Source of the DNA: DASQHM01 sp035632095
GTDB lineage: Bacteria > Pseudomonadota > Alphaproteobacteria > Ferrovibrionales > Ferrovibrionaceae
Direction: 5' to 3'
Assembly: GCA_035632095.1 (NCBI GenBank)
Contig: DASQHM010000084.1
Span: 1-8,031 of the forward strand
DNA length: 8,031 nt
In this document: piece after piece, positions 6,212 to 8,031 of the stretch
Layout of the letters: each line of letters begins with the position of its first letter
Position numbering within the stretch: the stretch's first letter is position 1
The notes under the pieces: model-generated
The model's database searches: none
Seen by the model: the letters and a program-made list of their open reading frames with translations, nothing else
Told to the model about the DNA's origin: nothing
Position numbers and translations under genes: made by a program

Positions 6212-6961
6212 ATGAAAGTGCTCGTCGCTGTCAAGCGCGTCGTGGATTACAACGTCAAGATCCGCGTCAAAGCCGATAAGACCGGCGTTGAGCTCGCCAA
6301 TGTGAAAATGTCCATGAACCCCTTCGACGAGATCGGCGTCGAGGAGGCAATTCGCCTGAAGGAAGCGGGCGTGGCGACGGAAATCGTCGCCGTCTCAATC
6401 GGTCCGGCGCAGGCGCAGGAAACGTTGCGCACGGCGCTGGCCATGGGCGCCGACCGCGGCATCCTGGTGAAGACCGACGTGGACGTGCAGCCGCTCGGCG
6501 TGGCCAAGCTGCTGAAGGCGGTGGCGGCGGCGGAAAATCCCGGCCTGTTCATTCTCGGCAAGCAGGCCATCGACGACGACAGCAATCAGACCGGCCAGAT
6601 GCTGGCGGCGCTGCTCGGCTGGAGCCAAGGCACCTTCGCCTCGAAAATCAAGATCGCCGACGGCAAGGCGACGGTTACGCGCGAAGTGGACGGCGGCTTG
6701 ATGACGGTCGAGCTGGTCATGCCGGCGGTGGTCACCACCGACCTGCGGCTCAATGAGCCGCGTTACGCCTCGTTGCCGAACATCATGAAGGCCAAGAAGA
6801 AGCCCATCGACGAGAAGACGCCGGATGCGCTCGGCGTCGACATCACGCCGCGGCTGAAGGTGCTCAAGGTCGAGGAGCCGCCGAAACGCCAGGCCGGCAA
6901 GAAGTTGAAGACGGTCGCCGAACTGGTCCAGGCGCTCAAGACCGAAGCGGGAGTGATCTGA
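6212..6961 (+). CDS. etfB: Electron transfer flavoprotein subunit beta
   Basis: EtfB pairs with EtfA to carry electrons from acyl-CoA dehydrogenases, plausibly including Mcd here, to ETF:quinone oxidoreductase. The 249-residue length is standard. It starts MKVLVAVKRVVDYNVKIRVK, has the AMP-binding stretch DDDSNQTGQ (D121-Q129), and carries the family signature from DGGLMTVELVMPAVVTTDLR into LNEPRYASLPNIMKAKKK. The last part is the recognition loop that docks on dehydrogenases; L188 corresponds to human Leu195. These features are those of a housekeeping, non-bifurcating ETF as in mitochondria, rather than a FixA-type nitrogen-fixation or bifurcating ETF. The start has a GGAGAG ribosome site (6197-6202) about nine bases upstream. 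The stop TGA shares a base with the etfA ATG, so the two subunits are translationally coupled. Confidence 0.97.
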   Translation: MKVLVAVKRVVDYNVKIRVKADKTGVELANVKMSMNPFDEIGVEEAIRLKEAGVATEIVAVSIGPAQAQETLRTALAMGADRGILVKTDVDVQPLGVAKLLKAVAAAENPGLFILGKQAIDDDSNQTGQMLAALLGWSQGTFASKIKIADGKATVTREVDGGLMTVELVMPAVVTTDLRLNEPRYASLPNIMKAKKKPIDEKTPDALGVDITPRLKVLKVEEPPKRQAGKKLKTVAELVQALKTEAGVI

Positions 6962-7896
6962 TGGCCGTCCTCGTCATCGCCGAACACGACAATCGGACGC
7001 TCAAGGGCGCCACCCTCAACACCGTCACCGCCGCCGCCAAAATCGACGCCGACGTTCATATGCTGGTCGCGGGCCAAGGTTGCAAGGCCATCGCCGATGC
7101 CGCCGCCAAGGTCGCCGGCGTGAAAAAAGTTCTGCTGGCCGACGACGCGGCCTATGCCAATGCGCTCGCCGAAAACATGGTGCCGCTGGTCATCGCTTTG
7201 GCGAAGAATTACGCGGCGGTGCTTGCCCCGGCCACCACCAGCGGCAAGAACATCATGCCCCGCGTCGCGGCGCTGCTCGACGTGGCGCAGATCAGCGAGA
7301 TCGTGAAGGTCGAGGCGCCGGATACGTTCGTGCGGCCGATCTATGCCGGCAACGCCATGGCGACGGTGCAGTCGGTCGACAAGATCAAGATCATCACCGT
7401 GCGGACGACCGGGTTTCCGGCGGCGGCGGCGGAAGGCGGATCGGCGGCCGTCGAGGCCGTATCGAAGGCCGACGTGCCGAACCTTTCCAAGTTCGTCGGC
7501 CAGGAGCTGTCCAAGTCGGACCGGCCGGAATTGACCGCCGCCAAGATCGTCATCTCGGGCGGACGCGGCATGCAATCGGGCGAGAACTTCGTGCTGCTGG
7601 AGCGGGTGGCCGACAAGCTCGGCGCCGCCGTCGGCGCCAGCCGCGCCGCGGTGGACGCTGGCTTCGTGCCCAACGACTACCAGGTCGGCCAGACCGGCAA
7701 GATCGTCGCGCCGGAGCTCTACATCGCCGTCGGCATCAGCGGCGCCATCCAGCATCTGGCCGGCATGAAGGATTCCAAGGTGATCGTCGCGATCAACAAA
7801 GACGAAGAGGCACCGATCTTCCAGGTTGCCGATTACGGCATCGTCGGCGATCTGTTCAAGATCGTGCCCGAACTCGAAGCCGAGCTTTCGAAATAG
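6961..7896 (+). CDS. etfA: Electron transfer flavoprotein subunit alpha
   Basis: EtfA binds the redox-active FAD of the EtfAB heterodimer. The 311-residue length is usual. The N-terminal nucleotide-hydrolase-like domain (from MAVLVIAEHDN) is followed by the FAD domain, which begins about SGGRGMQSGENF (S199 on). The FAD residues of the human protein are all present with a constant offset of 21: R228 (human Arg249) in GASRAAVDAGF, T245 (Thr266) in GQTGK, and H265 (His286) in the signature LYIAVGISGAIQHLAGMKDS. The end, PIFQVADYGIVGDLFKIVPE, is also very close to mitochondrial EtfA. The gene overlaps etfB by one base (TGATG) and has no separate strong ribosome site. The nearest dehydrogenase partner in the window is Mcd, but a general ETF normally serves many acyl-CoA dehydrogenases. 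Confidence 0.98.
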   Translation: MAVLVIAEHDNRTLKGATLNTVTAAAKIDADVHMLVAGQGCKAIADAAAKVAGVKKVLLADDAAYANALAENMVPLVIALAKNYAAVLAPATTSGKNIMPRVAALLDVAQISEIVKVEAPDTFVRPIYAGNAMATVQSVDKIKIITVRTTGFPAAAAEGGSAAVEAVSKADVPNLSKFVGQELSKSDRPELTAAKIVISGGRGMQSGENFVLLERVADKLGAAVGASRAAVDAGFVPNDYQVGQTGKIVAPELYIAVGISGAIQHLAGMKDSKVIVAINKDEEAPIFQVADYGIVGDLFKIVPELEAELSK

Positions 7897-7930
7897 CCGT
7901 CTCAGCCAACAACACGAGGCCTGGGCGCAT

Positions 7931-8031
7931 ATGATCAAGAAAATCGGCGTGATCGGCGCGGGACAGATGGGCAACGGCATCGCCCATGTCTGCGCGCTCG
8001 GCGGCTACGACGTGGTGCTCCAAGACATCAA
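7931..8031 (+). CDS. hbd: 3-hydroxybutyryl-CoA dehydrogenase (3-hydroxyacyl-CoA dehydrogenase family), N-terminus only
   Basis: Only 33 codons are in the window. They show the start of an NAD(H)-binding Rossmann fold: KKIGVIGAGQMGNGIAHVCA, with G9-x-G11-x-x-G14, followed by a second strand ending in D32 (VVLQD), the acidic residue that favours NAD over NADP. This matches the single-domain 3-hydroxybutyryl-CoA dehydrogenases that interconvert acetoacetyl-CoA and (S)-3-hydroxybutyryl-CoA, one step from crotonyl-CoA, the Ccr substrate. The catalytic His-Glu pair lies beyond the edge. The gene starts 34 bp after etfA, with GAGG at 7917-7920 ten bases before the ATG, so it probably belongs to the same operon. 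A longer multifunctional hydroxyacyl-CoA dehydrogenase cannot be excluded from this fragment. Confidence 0.88.
   Translation, partial: MIKKIGVIGAGQMGNGIAHVCALGGYDVVLQDI

Noticed and set aside
6763..7980. A 405-codon minus-strand frame opposite etfA and the ends of its neighbours.
   Set aside because: It spans the reverse strand of three genes with clear plus-strand products and shows no domain of its own.

Overview
This window is ordinary metabolic chromosome from a high-GC (about two-thirds GC by eye) bacterium, almost certainly an alphaproteobacterium and plausibly a member of the Hyphomicrobiales (Rhizobiales). The evidence is the protein sequences: ethylmalonyl-CoA pathway enzymes of the MeaA/Ccr/Mcd type, and the gene order small twin-membrane protein, ATP:cob(I)alamin adenosyltransferase, etfB, etfA, 3-hydroxybutyryl-CoA dehydrogenase, which I know from alphaproteobacterial genomes. 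I see no mobile element, phage gene, CRISPR array, tRNA or rRNA.

Layout. Positions 1-1925 on the minus strand hold nearly all of ethylmalonyl-CoA mutase (ecm/meaA); its C-terminus runs off the left edge. A 191-bp divergent regulatory region (1926-2116) follows, then a plus-strand run: crotonyl-CoA carboxylase/reductase (ccr, 2117-3421), (2S)-methylsuccinyl-CoA dehydrogenase (mcd, 3475-5184), a 68-residue two-helix membrane protein of HIG1 type (5206-5412) and a PduO-type corrinoid adenosyltransferase (5421-5984). A 227-bp gap carries a good sigma-70-like promoter and a structured leader. It is followed by etfB (6212-6961), etfA (6961-7896, overlapping by one base) and the first 33 codons of 3-hydroxybutyryl-CoA dehydrogenase (7931 to the right edge). 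No stretch longer than 300 bases lacks a gene.

How the genes fit together. The window encodes one metabolic sequence plus its support. 3-hydroxybutyryl-CoA dehydrogenase interconverts acetoacetyl-CoA and 3-hydroxybutyryl-CoA on the C4 route to crotonyl-CoA. Ccr reductively carboxylates crotonyl-CoA to ethylmalonyl-CoA. Ecm rearranges this, after epimerisation, to methylsuccinyl-CoA using adenosylcobalamin. Mcd oxidises methylsuccinyl-CoA to mesaconyl-CoA and needs an electron acceptor, which EtfAB can supply. The adenosyltransferase makes the adenosylcobalamin that Ecm uses. This is the core of the ethylmalonyl-CoA pathway, the glyoxylate-cycle alternative for acetate, C1 and polyhydroxybutyrate metabolism. 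The epimerase, mesaconyl-CoA hydratase, the malyl-CoA lyase and ETF:quinone oxidoreductase are not in the window.

Nothing here looks like a wholly new system. The points most worth a second look are the compact ecm<>ccr-mcd arrangement with a 17-bp near-palindrome between the divergent genes, the histidine-rich N-terminus of Mcd, the HIG1-like membrane protein inside a metabolic operon, and the structured leader in front of etfB.
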